The notes under the pieces were generated by a model, which made no database searches, was not told the DNA's origin, and worked only from the letters and a program-made list of their open reading frames with translations. Shown here one piece after another: positions 10,416-22,300 of a DNA stretch of 64,000 nt. This stretch comes from Paracyclopina nana (lineage: Eukaryota; Arthropoda; Copepoda; Cyclopoida; Cyclopettidae): the NCBI GenBank assembly GCA_019096065.1, contig JAGUCH010000003.1, forward strand, positions 682,001-746,000, in the 5' to 3' direction. Each line of letters starts with the position of its first letter. The first letter of the stretch is position 1. The position numbers were made by a program, and so were the translations under genes.

Positions 10416-10701
10416 TTAAATGCGTGGGTTGTCCCTTTTAAAAAACCCAAGGTCATTTTTTGTCTAGGTAAAAAAGAACAAGTTAACAGGACTTATACCA
10501 CTTCCTTATAAGATGGGCGCGTGCGCGCACGCTCACCGTCGAGTTGCACGGACATTTTTGACTTCCTAGGTCGAGAAACGTAGCGAGGGTGCAACAGGCA
10601 GTTGCAACTCTCAGCTTTCACTTAATGTTGATCATTCTCCCATCGGACTTCGTCCAAGCTGGTCACTTTTCTAGAGATATTCCAATCCCAATCAACTCGC
10701 G
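10416..10701. promoter_or_regulatory. divergent promoter region between ORF4 and antisense gene A
   Basis: 286 bp between two start codons pointing away from each other. It contains the palindromic GC-rich block gcgcgtgcgcgcacgc at about 10509-10524 and short runs such as cttataag on either side. By position this must carry the start signals of antisense gene A and could also serve ORF4. No unambiguous TATA box was assigned. Confidence 0.5.
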
Positions 10702-11753
10702 ATGGTCATTTTAGCCTGGGTTTCTCTAACTCCAGAGGGCAGCTCTACAGAGGCTCCCACTGAGGTTCCAATCCAGCCATCAATGGTGGATCCTGCGCTA
10801 GTGGATTCTCAAACCACGGGCCCAGTAAGTCCTACTGTTGCTATTCCTGAGAGTGGCATTTCTGAAGCCGAGGGTGGACCTGGATTTGGCCCAGCTCCTG
10901 TCGACCCCTTTGAAGTGGAGGTGTTTGACCCCCGAGATTTAATGCCAGCGGTACCAAATGGTTATCGTCCCATTGCCCCTCAGAGGGACTGGATCGATGA
11001 GGTTTTCAATTACCACCGATACGGTGTAATGGGATGGATCGGTCTTGGAGCGTCCATTGGGATGGCTTTGGTAAGTTCAACCTTATAACTAGTTTTGCAA
11101 CTATGGCCAAACTTTTATTTACCACCTTCTTTCTTACAGATTTTGCTTGGCATGTTGGTGTACTTCTGCGTGTGGACGTCACGATGGTGCCGAGGGTTCG
11201 TGGCCACGTTTCGAGCTATCCGTACGGAATCAGCGGCTGCCAGTGGAGCCATGCAAATGCTTCCCACAAAGGCCCCATCAGAGCATGCAGCGGTATTTCA
11301 CTGCTGTACCCCAGAGGTCCGAGCTTTGCCACCAGCCCCGATTATGCGTGACCCTGATGTCCATTCGCTCCAAATGGCAATGGCTGCCATGGACCCCTAT
11401 GGAACACTACGCCGGAATCCCAGCATCATGTCCGGGCTGGCCCACATCTATGACGTCCCTAATCCCAAGGGCTGGGTAAGGACCTATCAATTTATGAACT
11501 GTAAACAGGTTACTCATGTACTCTTTTTCATGCACCTTTTCAGGTACCTGTTACTGAAGGGTGCGGGCCGCGGACTTTGAAGAGACGATCTCGCCGGGCT
11601 CGAGCCCGAGATAACCGTCGCTTGGATTCGGCAGCAGATTCCATTCCGGACAAAGACGAAGTCAATGAGGCTGAACCTCTCTCAATCGCAGATGAGGACC
11701 AGGATTCGGCTGGATCAAAGGCTTCCCAAGACGTCAACAGCGATGCCAACTAA
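10702..11753 (+). CDS. antisense gene A: spliced single-pass membrane protein
   Basis: Three exons: 10702-11070, 11140-11475 and 11544-11753, joined in phase 0 through two 68-69-nt introns with GTAAGT/TTACAG and GTAAGG/TTTCAG junctions; 304 residues ending in TAA. The N-terminal half is Pro/Thr/Glu/Ser-rich. A hydrophobic stretch at about residues 109-135 spans the first exon junction and is followed by WTSRWCR, giving a single-pass protein with a basic juxtamembrane segment. The C-terminal exon has an Arg-rich cluster, then an acidic tail. It lies opposite in sense to gag-pol-env inside the LTR element. An AATAAA at 12146 could end its transcript. I recognise no family; a captured host gene or an accessory viral membrane protein are both possible. 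The exon structure is well supported because all three frames join only when spliced. Confidence 0.75.
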
Positions 11754-12234
11754 GGATCGCCACAAACTTATTGCAAGACGAGAAACGCTCTCTTTTCGCA
11801 CGTATTTAAGCGCGTTTTCTGTAACTTTTGCACTTTGTTCTTCTTATCGCGTGCCAATTCTCACTTTATACTTGCATTTCCCGCAGTCTTCGCGGACTTT
11901 TCCGCTTTTTCGAGATCTCACAGACTTTTCGAGGCTTCGCAGACTTCTTTAAAGCCGGCTTTTTGCACTTGCACTCGTCTTGTTTTTATTTTGATCTCAA
12001 AGCTTCCAATATACTCGAGTATATACTATAGTACTTGTATTCTATATATATGTAATAAGGAATTCGACTTCAAGTGGGGTAGCAGGTATTAGCGAAGCCG
12101 TTATCTTCATCTGACAGCGCTCCCAGGCTTTACGTAGAGGCGCGTAATAAAAAGAGGCTTTTTTACACGAAACTTGGCCGATTTCAGACCAGATTTTTCT
12201 GGTAGCGCGCCTTGTTTACTAAAAAGTCCAAAAC
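11754..12234 (+). other. 3' untranslated region of gene A and promoter of gene B
   Basis: No coding sequence is supported. It contains Phe/Cys-rich spurious frames, a run of TATA-like steps near 12010-12050, and a poly(A) signal at 12146. Confidence 0.4.
12146..12151 (+). terminator. AATAAA poly(A) signal after antisense gene A
   Basis: Perfect AATAAA about 390 bases after the stop of antisense gene A and about 85 bases before the start codon of antisense gene B. Its position suits the end of the gene A transcript. Confidence 0.5.
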
Positions 12235-12780
12235 ATGGCGGGCTTCCTACACGGCTTGTTCGTAAGTTTTTTTTTTTTTTCGATTAAAATCCGGTGAATC
12301 CTTTCGCTAAACTGTATCTTTTTCATTGGGAATGCAGAATCCTTCTACAACAACGGTGGCGCCAGCCACCGAGGCTCCCGTAGGGGCGCCCCCCGCGGCC
12401 GAGTCCGCGGCGGGGTGGCCCCAGCCACCTGCGGCCCCGCCCGCAGCCCCTTTGGGCCATCAGGAGTGCCCTCCCTGCCCCGTTCAGGGCTTCGTAAGTG
12501 CATTATTCGTTATCTATTTGGTCAAAGCTCGAAAGCTCGACTTTTTCTCGTATTGCAGGCCGAAGAGATCCTCTAGGGCGTGGCCCTGAATGTGGCAGGG
12601 GCGGCCACCTATTATTTGGTGGCCCTGCCCGCCCTCGCCTGGGTCCACCGGGCCAGGCCCAGGGGCCTGTATCGGCTCGTCAGCCGGGTGTGGGACGAGC
12701 CCACGGACCTGCCCAGGGTCTCGGCCTGGGTCCTCCACCTGTTTGTGGGGGAGGAGGACCCCCTCGAAGGAGTCGTCTAG
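12235..12780 (+). CDS. antisense gene B: GC-rich spliced small membrane protein
   Basis: A 9-codon first exon (12235-12261), then 12338-12493 and 12577-12780, joined in phase 0; 128 residues. Residues 10-61 are Pro/Ala/Thr-rich with a CPPCP motif. A hydrophobic segment at about 62-84 is followed by HRARPR, so again one membrane pass with a basic inner flank, the same plan as gene A. The second intron has two possible acceptors: CTCTAG at 12576 gives the protein described, while an upstream TTGCAG at 12558 adds six codons ending in an in-frame TAG and truncates the product before the membrane helix. The coding part is far richer in G+C than its surroundings. AATAAA follows at 12943. No family recognised. 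Confidence 0.65.
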
Positions 12781-12942
12781 TAAGTCTAACTTATTCATTT
12801 AAGCTATCACAGCTTCACTATATTCGCCTTATCTTTTGCAGAAATCGTCTCGTTATCGGTAGGCCACCGCACCGGCCAGGGCTGGCCCCAACGTGGCCCA
12901 AGGCCAGCCCGCCCCCCTCGCCAGGAGGCCTCCCATTGGGAC

Positions 12943-12948
12943 AATAAA
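12943..12948 (+). terminator. AATAAA poly(A) signal after antisense gene B
   Basis: Perfect AATAAA about 160 bases past the gene B stop. A further possible small intron, 12780-12841, precedes it. Confidence 0.55.
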
Positions 12949-14786
12949 GTCCACGTTCATTGTACTTTTGTGTCTACTGTGTTTACCGCAACTCATTTCG
13001 CGTTTACCTCAGCAGATAGCTCAGCCTTATGAAGCTCAGCACCTTTCTAGTCAAGTTCAGCAGTTCATTATCATAGCCAAGCACATTTCGAGCCCAATTT
13101 TTTACATTTCATGGCCAAAAGGACCGTAGACCATATCTCAGGTGTCAAGAATTGCATTTTAATTGCATAATTAATCATTAGCGAATCATTAGCGGCCCAA
13201 ATCCACAGATTCGGGCCTGTAAATAAGCTAGCATTCCAGCTCGACCTTGACGGCCTTGACACTGCAAACGATGCTTCAATGTTCAAGAAAAGCGTTTACT
13301 ATAGCCCTGCATTCCAGCTCGGGCTTGATGCAGCACCATATTTGAGTGTCTGCGATTACTACCGGCCAAGCGTTGGTGCTTATGGGCTACCAATGCCAAT
13401 TTGGCATCCTTTTTTCCTTGGGCATTCCGGCTCGGCCTTGAGTGCGGCGAAGGAAACGTAGTCCCTACAGGACTGGAAAACCGGCCGTATGTCATTGCAC
13501 ATAGCAAAAGCAAGCTCAAGCACTAGGCAATGGCACAATATTCTTTTCCATATCAGGCTAGAAGACGTGTATTTTTCATTTTCTCACATGTCAGTCTACA
13601 ATGTGTGCTGACCTAGCTTGTTTTGCTAGTGCTGTGTTTAGCGTAAATTGAATTCTCCACCAAAAAAGAGGGGATTCATGTGGCAACTGCAAGATAGCCA
13701 CATTTCAGCACTTCTTTTATTTAACAATATGCCTAATCTTTGTGCACTTTGAACCTTTTCTTCTGTTAGTCCATCTGGCGATCATTAGCGGTATCATTAT
13801 AACATTAGTCATTTTCATTCTCTTGACTTTTATGCAACGTTTTATTTTATTCCTTGTACCCGCCTAATAAATCCCGGAATTTGGGTCACCACTCGAGTCA
13901 AGTATGGCCATTTTTGAGTTTAGATAAGTTCAAAAACCTTCCCAGGTGAATTGTAGGTGCACCGGCGGTTCCACTCTTCATTGTTTGTTTTAGCCTTGGG
14001 CAAAACGTTTTTAGTTCGTGGTTAGGCGCATGGTGGCGCCACCATTCTACATCTCCAAGCGAAGCCGCTCAAACTGGATTTTTCTAGTGTGGGAGCGTCT
14101 CTGGATTTTTGTTCCATAACAACTTTTTGCCCCCCTTGGAGTCGGGTATCTGTTCGACAAAAGCTGGCTCAGCGTCTTTGCGCAATGCAACTCACATTTC
14201 AGTCTATCTTGCTCAAATGTTTTTTGTCTAGCCATTTTGAACAGACTCATAGATTATGTTTTATCTGTTATCACTGACTTGCATAGCTATTATAGCATTA
14301 TAGCTCTGCATTCCAGCTCGGTCTTGATGCGTGCATCAAGTTCGGGTGCTCATAACCGAAATTAATTTAAAAGATTGAGGTTGTCAGCACCGATCTTTTC
14401 AGCTAATTTCGGTTAGCACTAATAATAATATATGAAGCAGATTTTGCGACATTTATGTGCTAGTGTTCAGGTTTATAGTTTTGTGTAGTCGTTTGCCATA
14501 TCCAGTTTTTTCTAGAAATTTTGTTTACAATACTTTCTCAGAGCACGAGGGCGCTCAAATTTTGTGAAATTTTTGGGGCGCAGGCTGCATTTCCTGCGGC
14601 TACGTATATATACTCCCCCCTCCACAATTTTCTGCATTTTGTGGGAACTGCAGTGAGCAGTCACACAAAATTCAGGTAAGTATGTTTTCGAATCTTTTAC
14701 TATAAAAGATCTTATCGGCTAGGCTAATTTTATTCAATGTTATTTAAACGATGGCGCCCGTGGGCACCATCCATGATATCAATAAC
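12949..14786. other. noncoding part of the element with dispersed short repeats
   Basis: No supported gene. Four related copies of gcattccagctcggccttga occur at about 13231, 13310, 13421 and 14303, all in the same orientation. A TATA-like box (gtatatata, about 14605) and a second one (ctataaaag, about 14699) both point to the plus strand. The second is followed by an ATG at 14751 and a GTAAGA at 14800, and the first by a CAG/GTAAG donor at about 14674. A third antisense transcript may begin here, but I could not follow its exons. Confidence 0.4.
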
Positions 14787-16305
14787 CTAAATCGTGCCAT
14801 AGTAAGAAGAGAAACGCGGCACATATTGAACTTTATTTTCATTGAGAATTACAATTTCGTTTGTCACACATAGACTGTTGGGCAAATGAAATGTAAAATG
14901 GTATTTTATGGGGAAACACTTGTTCACCTCCAAGATACCCCATTTGTATCCAAAGCTGATGAGTTCACCAGCATATAGGTTTTTTGTTGTCTTTAGTAGC
15001 CACAAAGGAGCGGCCCATTCCAATAGAGAGTGGGTCCCTACATTTTGTTGAGGCATGAAGACCATAGTTTGGGCTGATTATTCGCCCAGGCACAAAGCTG
15101 TACTTAGTATTTCAAGATCCCTTCTTAGGGAGATGAATCCCATTTTTGTACAGATTTCCATGTTCCATCCTACTCAAAGTCCGGAGGCGTCACGCCTAGA
15201 CCTGCGTTATGCAACCAGGTCATGGTCGAGACACTCTGATATTATAGGCACAGTAGTCGTTGCAACAGAGTTTTTGTTTTATGGCATATACTACTGTGGT
15301 ATCGTTTCCATGCCAGAACATGTGTGATTTATAATCGTCCTTTTTTATCGATGCCCAATCCTCATTTCAGAGGTTGTGCATTTTCCTAATTTCTTCTGGA
15401 AGTTTTCAATATCGTTTCAAGATTTTATATAGTAATGCGGCCAACACAAGCCCTCATGCGTATTGTGAGGTTTATTGTGTCCCACTTGCACAGTGCCTAG
15501 TGCCAACTTTTGCTGTACTAAGGTACGAATGTCCCAGTAGCTATCAACCCACGCGAGGCATGGAGTGGATAGCGGTTCCATTTGGACATAGCTCAGTGGA
15601 GCTTTAACCATAGTTTTCAACACATAGCTATTCAGATGGGGCATTACGCCCATCTGCAACTTCCCTCTTGCATGGCGTGTTTATAGTACTTTACTTTATA
15701 TAACTTATATAATAGTTAACTTTATTCAGGCCAATCGGCCTATCGTCTATTGTAAGCTTGGCCTCCTACTATAGTAGTAAGGGGCAAGCACACGTAAGTA
15801 CCGGTCAAATTTTGATTTGCATCGGTATTTATCAGGAAACAGGACAAAATTATTTGTCCCATCAATATTGTAAAAATAACCTACGCAAACTTCATTTATT
15901 TTGTCAAAGCAAGCGAGGTTTGGTTTGTTGTTGGATTGAACAATCCCTGGAGGAAGTCCAAATCCAGTGCCTTGTGGCTTCCATCATTTTTATACATACT
16001 TCTAGAACCGCTAACGAACTGCAGAGAGCATGTTTCGTTAGTTGTTTTCTTGCTGTCAATGTACTGTTCAGCAACTTATCACCTTTATGCATATTGTACC
16101 TTACTGGCGGGCATGTGAAGAGACATTGCCCGTTCGTGTCCATTTCTATGATCTTTTTGGCAAGTGGCCAAATTCAGGTCCGCAATCGACATTTTGCATT
16201 AACTTACTTTTGGGTGCGCTTGATTGGTAAAACGGTGCGCCCATATTGGACTGACAAAGTAAAGGTAGTGGCCCCATAAAATATGGGCACTAAGATTACC
16301 GTCAT
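14787..16305 (-). pseudogene. frame-broken sense ORF remnant downstream of pol
   Basis: Directly after the pol stop, an ATG at 16305 opens a 33-codon frame with a hydrophobic, signal-like start. Further along the minus strand, protein-like segments rich in Cys, Tyr and Asn appear in changing frames: about 16145-15904, 15975-15740, 15640-15417, 15360-15220 and 15040-14787. No single set of splice sites joins them convincingly. The segments could be exons of a spliced gene or, more likely, a decayed coding region with several frameshifts and stops. The Cys pattern and signal-like start suggest a secreted or membrane product. The frames are described as they stand and no family is recognised. 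Confidence 0.35.
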
Positions 16306-16326
16306 CACGTCCTTTCTTACGAATCT

Positions 16327-19300
16327 CTATTTAAACTTCTTAAAAGCTAGCTTGTATAGGTCATCATAGGTGAGACGCAGCCGCTTCATTTCATTTATGT
16401 TGCTATCATCTTGGTGATCCATGCCAGTCGCTTTAAGAAACTGAATATAATCAGGGACTGCAGCCATGTTTTTATTCAGTTTCCAATTAGGAACTACCTC
16501 TTCTAGTAACTCTCTCTCTTTTTGGTCTGGCCTTTGGTTCGTATTTGTAAACCTAACACGGGCGAATTCCTTGTCCTCCCGATCTAAAGGAGCTATTCGT
16601 GGAATATTAGGGAAGTATTTTTGTTCTTTGCCAGCTTTACTTTTCTCTTTCCCATACTTTCTTATGCCCGCTAACCTTCTGTAATCTACAGTTTCTTTTC
16701 TCTCCCGCAGTTGTCGTCTGGGAAGGATCCGTATTGGAGTGGGCTCACTAATCTCAGGTTCAACTGTTGGTTGGACAGCGGCCGAGGATTCTGGTTCCTT
16801 TGGTTCGGCGAATGATGTGGCTGCCGAACTACTCGGCTGGTCAGAAGACACCAAAAGGTTCGTGTCAAGGAGCTGTTGAACATTCTGTGAAGGACTTGTA
16901 TCCTGTTCAGTTGTCAATGCTGCTTCGGAACGAGTCAATGCTTCAGAGGGATCAGGCTGAGCAATCGCAGGAAGACCCGCAGGTACGTTCTTTTTATTAT
17001 ACTTTTGAAACCCTGCCAGGGAGCGATAATTAACGTTTTTTCTTCTTCTTAGGTTATGAGGAAGAAAACTTAATGGAGACAACTTTTCTGGTTCATACGG
17101 AGCCCGTACAACAGCCTCAGGTGGCTTCTGAGTACCCGGTTGTGGAACTACTGGGCCAGTTTGCCTGACAGTGGGGTGTGCAACCCCAGGAGTAGCTTGA
17201 TGAGTAAGGTGCTCCTTTTCAGTCATAGCCAGGTCACCCAAAGGTGTAACCTTTGCCGAGGGGTGCTCAAGTACGTTTGTGCTTGGCACAGTTTGTGGTA
17301 CTCCCGCATTTGGTAACTCACTATTTTTTGGTTGCAAATCAGGTTTTCTGACCGGATTTTTCATTATAGTATACCGAACTTGAGGCTCCCCTCCTTCAGC
17401 TCCATAAATCTCCGGTTTCGGGGCACTGGGCCCTTCCATAGGATTATCGATTGGTGGAGAGGGAGGCCGTTTACGTGGTGAGAGTTCTAACTGGCGTCGT
17501 ACAATATTGATTGCTTTTTGAACATTCTGTTTAATGCTTTTTGTCAACGGTGTACGCCGCAGATTTTTACGAGCAGTATAATAAATTGTAGTTGTGTCAT
17601 CACTATCACTACTTTCATTTTCATCATCGTGTGTATTTCCGCCGAATGGATCAGTAGGCAGTGCTAATTGCATACTTTCCAGGCCAGCAGATAAAGATTC
17701 TAGGTCAGTGTCAAATTTGGAAGGTGCGATGAAAGATGCTGCTTTTTCAACAATATCCTCTATATTATCATTGTCCTTATTAGGAGTTGCAGACATACTT
17801 TGGTCAGGAGTGTGATATTTCTCCGGACTTTCAGGTATATCTGGCACACGTTGATCACGGTATTGGCCACGAAAGGCCCACTTTACAGGGCTGACCCCTG
17901 CAAGTGTCCCTTCACTGACGTTCGAGCGATCAGGAGTACTAATATGGTCAGGTTTGACACTTGGTAAATTCGGGTATAATCTTTCTTGTTGGGCCATTTC
18001 AGCAAAAGTAGGAGGGCCACGTTGGCTCAAGGCCAGCATGTCCTCATAAAATGCTTCATTGGGCCCTGTATTTGCACTTAGTGCAATTGCTTGTTCAATA
18101 AAATCATCAGTGCCGGTGTCAGACAAAGAATCACTTGCTTCTTTGTGGAGAATATTATTACCAGCATTGTCAGCTAGGTATTTTTCTTCTAACTTCTTAC
18201 GGTCATATTGTTCCCACTGCTTTTGCACGAGTTGTTTATTTTCCTCCTGTATTCGCAAAATATCTGAGGGCTTAAACAAGCTCGCTGCCTTTTGCATGAG
18301 GATAGAACCAGAGCGCTTATAGGTTTGGTGAATCGCACTTGGCTCTGTGTCCATTGATGTGGACTGTGAAATCAATGAACTTTGCGAGGCCACTATACTA
18401 GAGGCCTTTGTATGACCCCGCAAACTATAATCATGACTTTCAGGGGCTGCCCCTTCAAGAAATTCGATAACCTCATTCCTTGCTTTTTTACGTAGAATTT
18501 CTTCCGGAGTGTAAGGTCGTTTCAAGAGGTTGGACAACTTTTCCGGAAGAAATCTATATAGTTCATGGAATCGATATAACTTGACATGATCTAAGCTTAC
18601 TTCACGAGTAAGCCCATCATAAAGGTATGGCTTTACAGTCACAGTCGAATGCTGTCCAATGTCAATAACTTCAAACAAATCATCCATAAATTTATACCGT
18701 TGTTTATTTATGGGATGTTTTATAACTAACACTAATGATCCAATCTCTGGTTTAAAGGAAGGTCTTTCAGTAGCCTTCATTTTTTCTAAGTGGAACTGTT
18801 CTTCTAGATCATATTCACGCATGCGTTGACGCCATTCGGCTTTATGAATTTTGTCCTCGCTTTCACTAAGTATTTCAAATACATCCCGTCCTAAATGATA
18901 GAACGGCATTTTATCGAAAAATAACGAAAAAGGTGTGGGGGTGATCTTCACCCCTTTATCATCAGTATATGCCAAATAAGTAAGAGGGCGATTATTTATT
19001 GCGTAAATAGAAGTCTTAAACACATCGCATAACCTCATATTGTATGAGTTAGAGTTTAGGACTAATGCACTCCTTATTATTCGTATAGCATTTTCAGCGT
19101 AAGCGTTCGAATGCTTGTATGGCGATAAAGTTCGGTAATGACATAACTCCTTAATTTTATAACGATCAACAAGGCGTTGGAGGGCCTTATTAGTCGTTAG
19201 CTGGGCACCATTATCTGCAAGTAATGTTTTTGGCACCCCAAACAAAGAAATTACTTCTTCCATAGCATTCGCTACCTGCTTATATTTAGCATCCAATAGT

Positions 19301-22300
19301 GGTTTAGCAATTATCATCTTAGAATAAACATCGACAAATACTAACAGGTCTTTTGCGGAAGACCCTTTGACTAAAGTGTCATCGAACTTGGCCAAATCAA
19401 TCATTACCAATTCCCATGGCTGAGTCGGGATGCGGAAACGCCCCTTCCCAACAAACCTAGTATTAGCTTGGCGGTATAAAGCACAATGCATGCACGCACC
19501 AATAATAATACGACTGATTCTGGCTGAGTAAGTTGAATACATAGATTGGGTAAAAAGAGTATTAGTCTTTTTACTTCCCAAATGGTTATGTAGCAAATGA
19601 ATACATGCCATCAGGTACACACAGTTGGGCATACTCATATATACTTTCGTATTGGTCGCAACGCTAAAAGGTAACTTTACATTCTTGCGAATGACCAACA
19701 GGGCACCGTCAAGGACACGATATTTTACCGCAACATCTAGTGGTACTTTCTCTGGAGGCGAAAGCATAATTAGATTTATTATCTTTTGTGTTTCTTCACA
19801 ATTTTGTTGCAACTTAATGAGTAGGTTGCGTGTAATTCCAGGTAAATGTGGCGATATTCGCCGTTTAACAGTGACTGTATCTACTCTTAAGTTATTTTCT
19901 ATATGATTCACTGGCGAATCAAAATCAGCTTCACCATGAAATGAATGGGATAATTTAGAAAGTATCTCGTCCTCAAGATATTCATCATCATCATGTTTTG
20001 CTTGAAGTAAGGTTGACGTGTCGTCGTGCACAAATGGCGGCTTCGTGCCGATCATGTCAACCCATTTGTCATTTAGGCAATGCAACCTTTTCTGGAGTAG
20101 AGTCTTACTCATAGTTCCAGAATTCACAAGTGTATCATACACGTGTGTAAGTAATTCCTGGGTTGTAAGCACCTTATCTTTGATCGCATCGGGTAGAGGG
20201 TATTTATTTGAATAAATATCCTTAGTAATCTGTCCCGCAATAGAGTAAGGCGCATAAAATACAGTTTCACCTTCTGGTGTTTGATGGTATTTATTTAATA
20301 ATACATCAACTACTTCTACCTCTGTGCGAGGTACAGCCCTCAATTTCCATGCTACAGGCAGGGAATAAATACGAGCTGCTAATCTATGAGTAAATGCATC
20401 TTTACCAGTAAACGAACTAGCAAGTACGCTAGCGATAGATAAGCAATCAGTAACTATTACCAACCGCTCATAAGCGAATAGTATGCTTTTAAAATGGTTT
20501 ATCATTGTTAAAACTCCTAATGCTTCACGTTGAAATGAGTGGTATGAGAGGCAAACCGATAGAGGAAAGCGTGCGCTGTGTGCACCAACACACACAGCTT
20601 TCCCATCCTCATTCACCTCCATTAATAAGGCTGAAGTACTTATTACCCCAGAATCAACCACTAAATAACCTTCTTTAAAACGTGGTAGTGCCAACGACAT
20701 ACCCGTTTTAATCTCGTCTATTACTTTATAGAAACATTTTTCCTGGAAAGCAGTGAAAGTGAATTTTCCTGCTTTTCCTTGCGCTGTTTGTAACACATCT
20801 AGCAATGGAGCTGTGTATGTAGCCATATTAGGACAGTACTGGCTTAACCAGTTTGTCATTCCAATAAACTTTTGCAGCTGTTTCTTGGTTGTGGGAATAG
20901 GGAAATCATCAAATGCAGACCTGAATTTATCGGGCATTCGCATAGTCATAATCCCATTTTCGTCAATAGATATTAGGTGCCCTAAGACTGTAGCTTCTTT
21001 AACACCTAATTGTGTCTTTTTAATTTGTAATAGGGCATTTAAGTCCTTGAGGCTTTGAAACAACTTCCTCAGATCACCTAAATGTCGTATGTAATCATCC
21101 AATGTAGCAGGCCTAGGCTTGCCAGGGTTCTTACAGGCCACAACCAAATCGTCTACATATACACATGTAAAGGGCAATATCTCAGGGTTAAGGGCCTGTT
21201 GGAGGAGCTCTGCGAACATTCTCGGAGCAATGGCGATCCCTTGTAGGCATGACTTACTTTTCAGAAAGACTGATCTATATATACTGCGAGGGGACGTTAC
21301 TGCAAAGCAGCACATATCAGCACTATCAGAGTCCACAGGTAAGTTATCGTATCCGGATGTTACATCGAAAGATGACATTAAACACGAATTAGATAACATC
21401 CCTAGCAAGGTAGGGATAGGTGGCACTATGTGCTCCGAAGTCGTAAATATCAGATTTTTATTAAAAGATGTTAAGTCAACTAGTAGCCGAGGCTTGCGTT
21501 GCTTCATAGGCAGCTTTTCATCATTTGGCCTTGAAGTCAAGAAACAAGGGCAAGCCGAGTACCTATTAAGTGACTTATCCACAATTTCAATTAATCCAGA
21601 TGACAGCATTAATGCTATTTTACGGTCAACCTGCGTAGTTTCATACTCCGACATGTTAAATACTTTTGGCACTAATGGTTTGTCATCCTTTAACTGGAAC
21701 TTCATGGGTTCGACATTCCATAGCCTATATGATCTAGGATCCTCCGAGAATATAGTCTTATATTCTATTAAGAGGTCCCTAAAGTCTTCTCTGACCTCAT
21801 CCGGAATGTGTTCTAGATCCATGTTCAGGATCGTTTCTGGTTTCAATGGAAATGTATAACCTGCTACTCCATTTAAAACACGGAGGGGGTCAAATTCACT
21901 TGGAAATTTCAAAAGGAGATTATAAACCTCATCATATAGTTTTTGGTTATTTCTCTCATCTTTAGAAAGCTCCAGGCTAGCTGATACGAGGTCTAGTTCA
22001 GAAGGACTTTTTAGAACTGTTTGACTGACACTGGTATCCACAATAGGACCTTCGTAAATAGTAGTGAAGCTCTTAAGTGGCACTTTGATGCCCATGTTCT
22101 TTGCCAAGCAAGGCTTGCACGAGCAACCATGTGGTTCAAGTACAAATGGTATAAATTTACCAAATTTTGTCTTTATATCCTCTTTGGTAAGGTCATCAGG
22201 GTACATTTGTAACCCAGATAACACTAGCAATGCAGCGGTGGTTGCCATACAAAGTGGGTCACCTACATGCACATCGCCATCCATAAGTGTTCTGATCCAC

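Noticed and set aside
14787..15065. The last minus-strand segment as a separate intact small gene
   Set aside because: It lacks a start of its own and continues a series of frame-broken segments, so it was kept within the remnant.
16767..17055. Plus-strand frame with a CAG/GTACGT donor and a TTCTTAG acceptor inside pol
   Set aside because: Looks like an antisense intron, but pol is open across it on the minus strand and no further exon was found, so chance is likely.
21119..21859. 246-codon plus-strand open frame opposite pol
   Set aside because: Lies entirely over the conserved RT region on the other strand, which explains its openness; no domain of its own.
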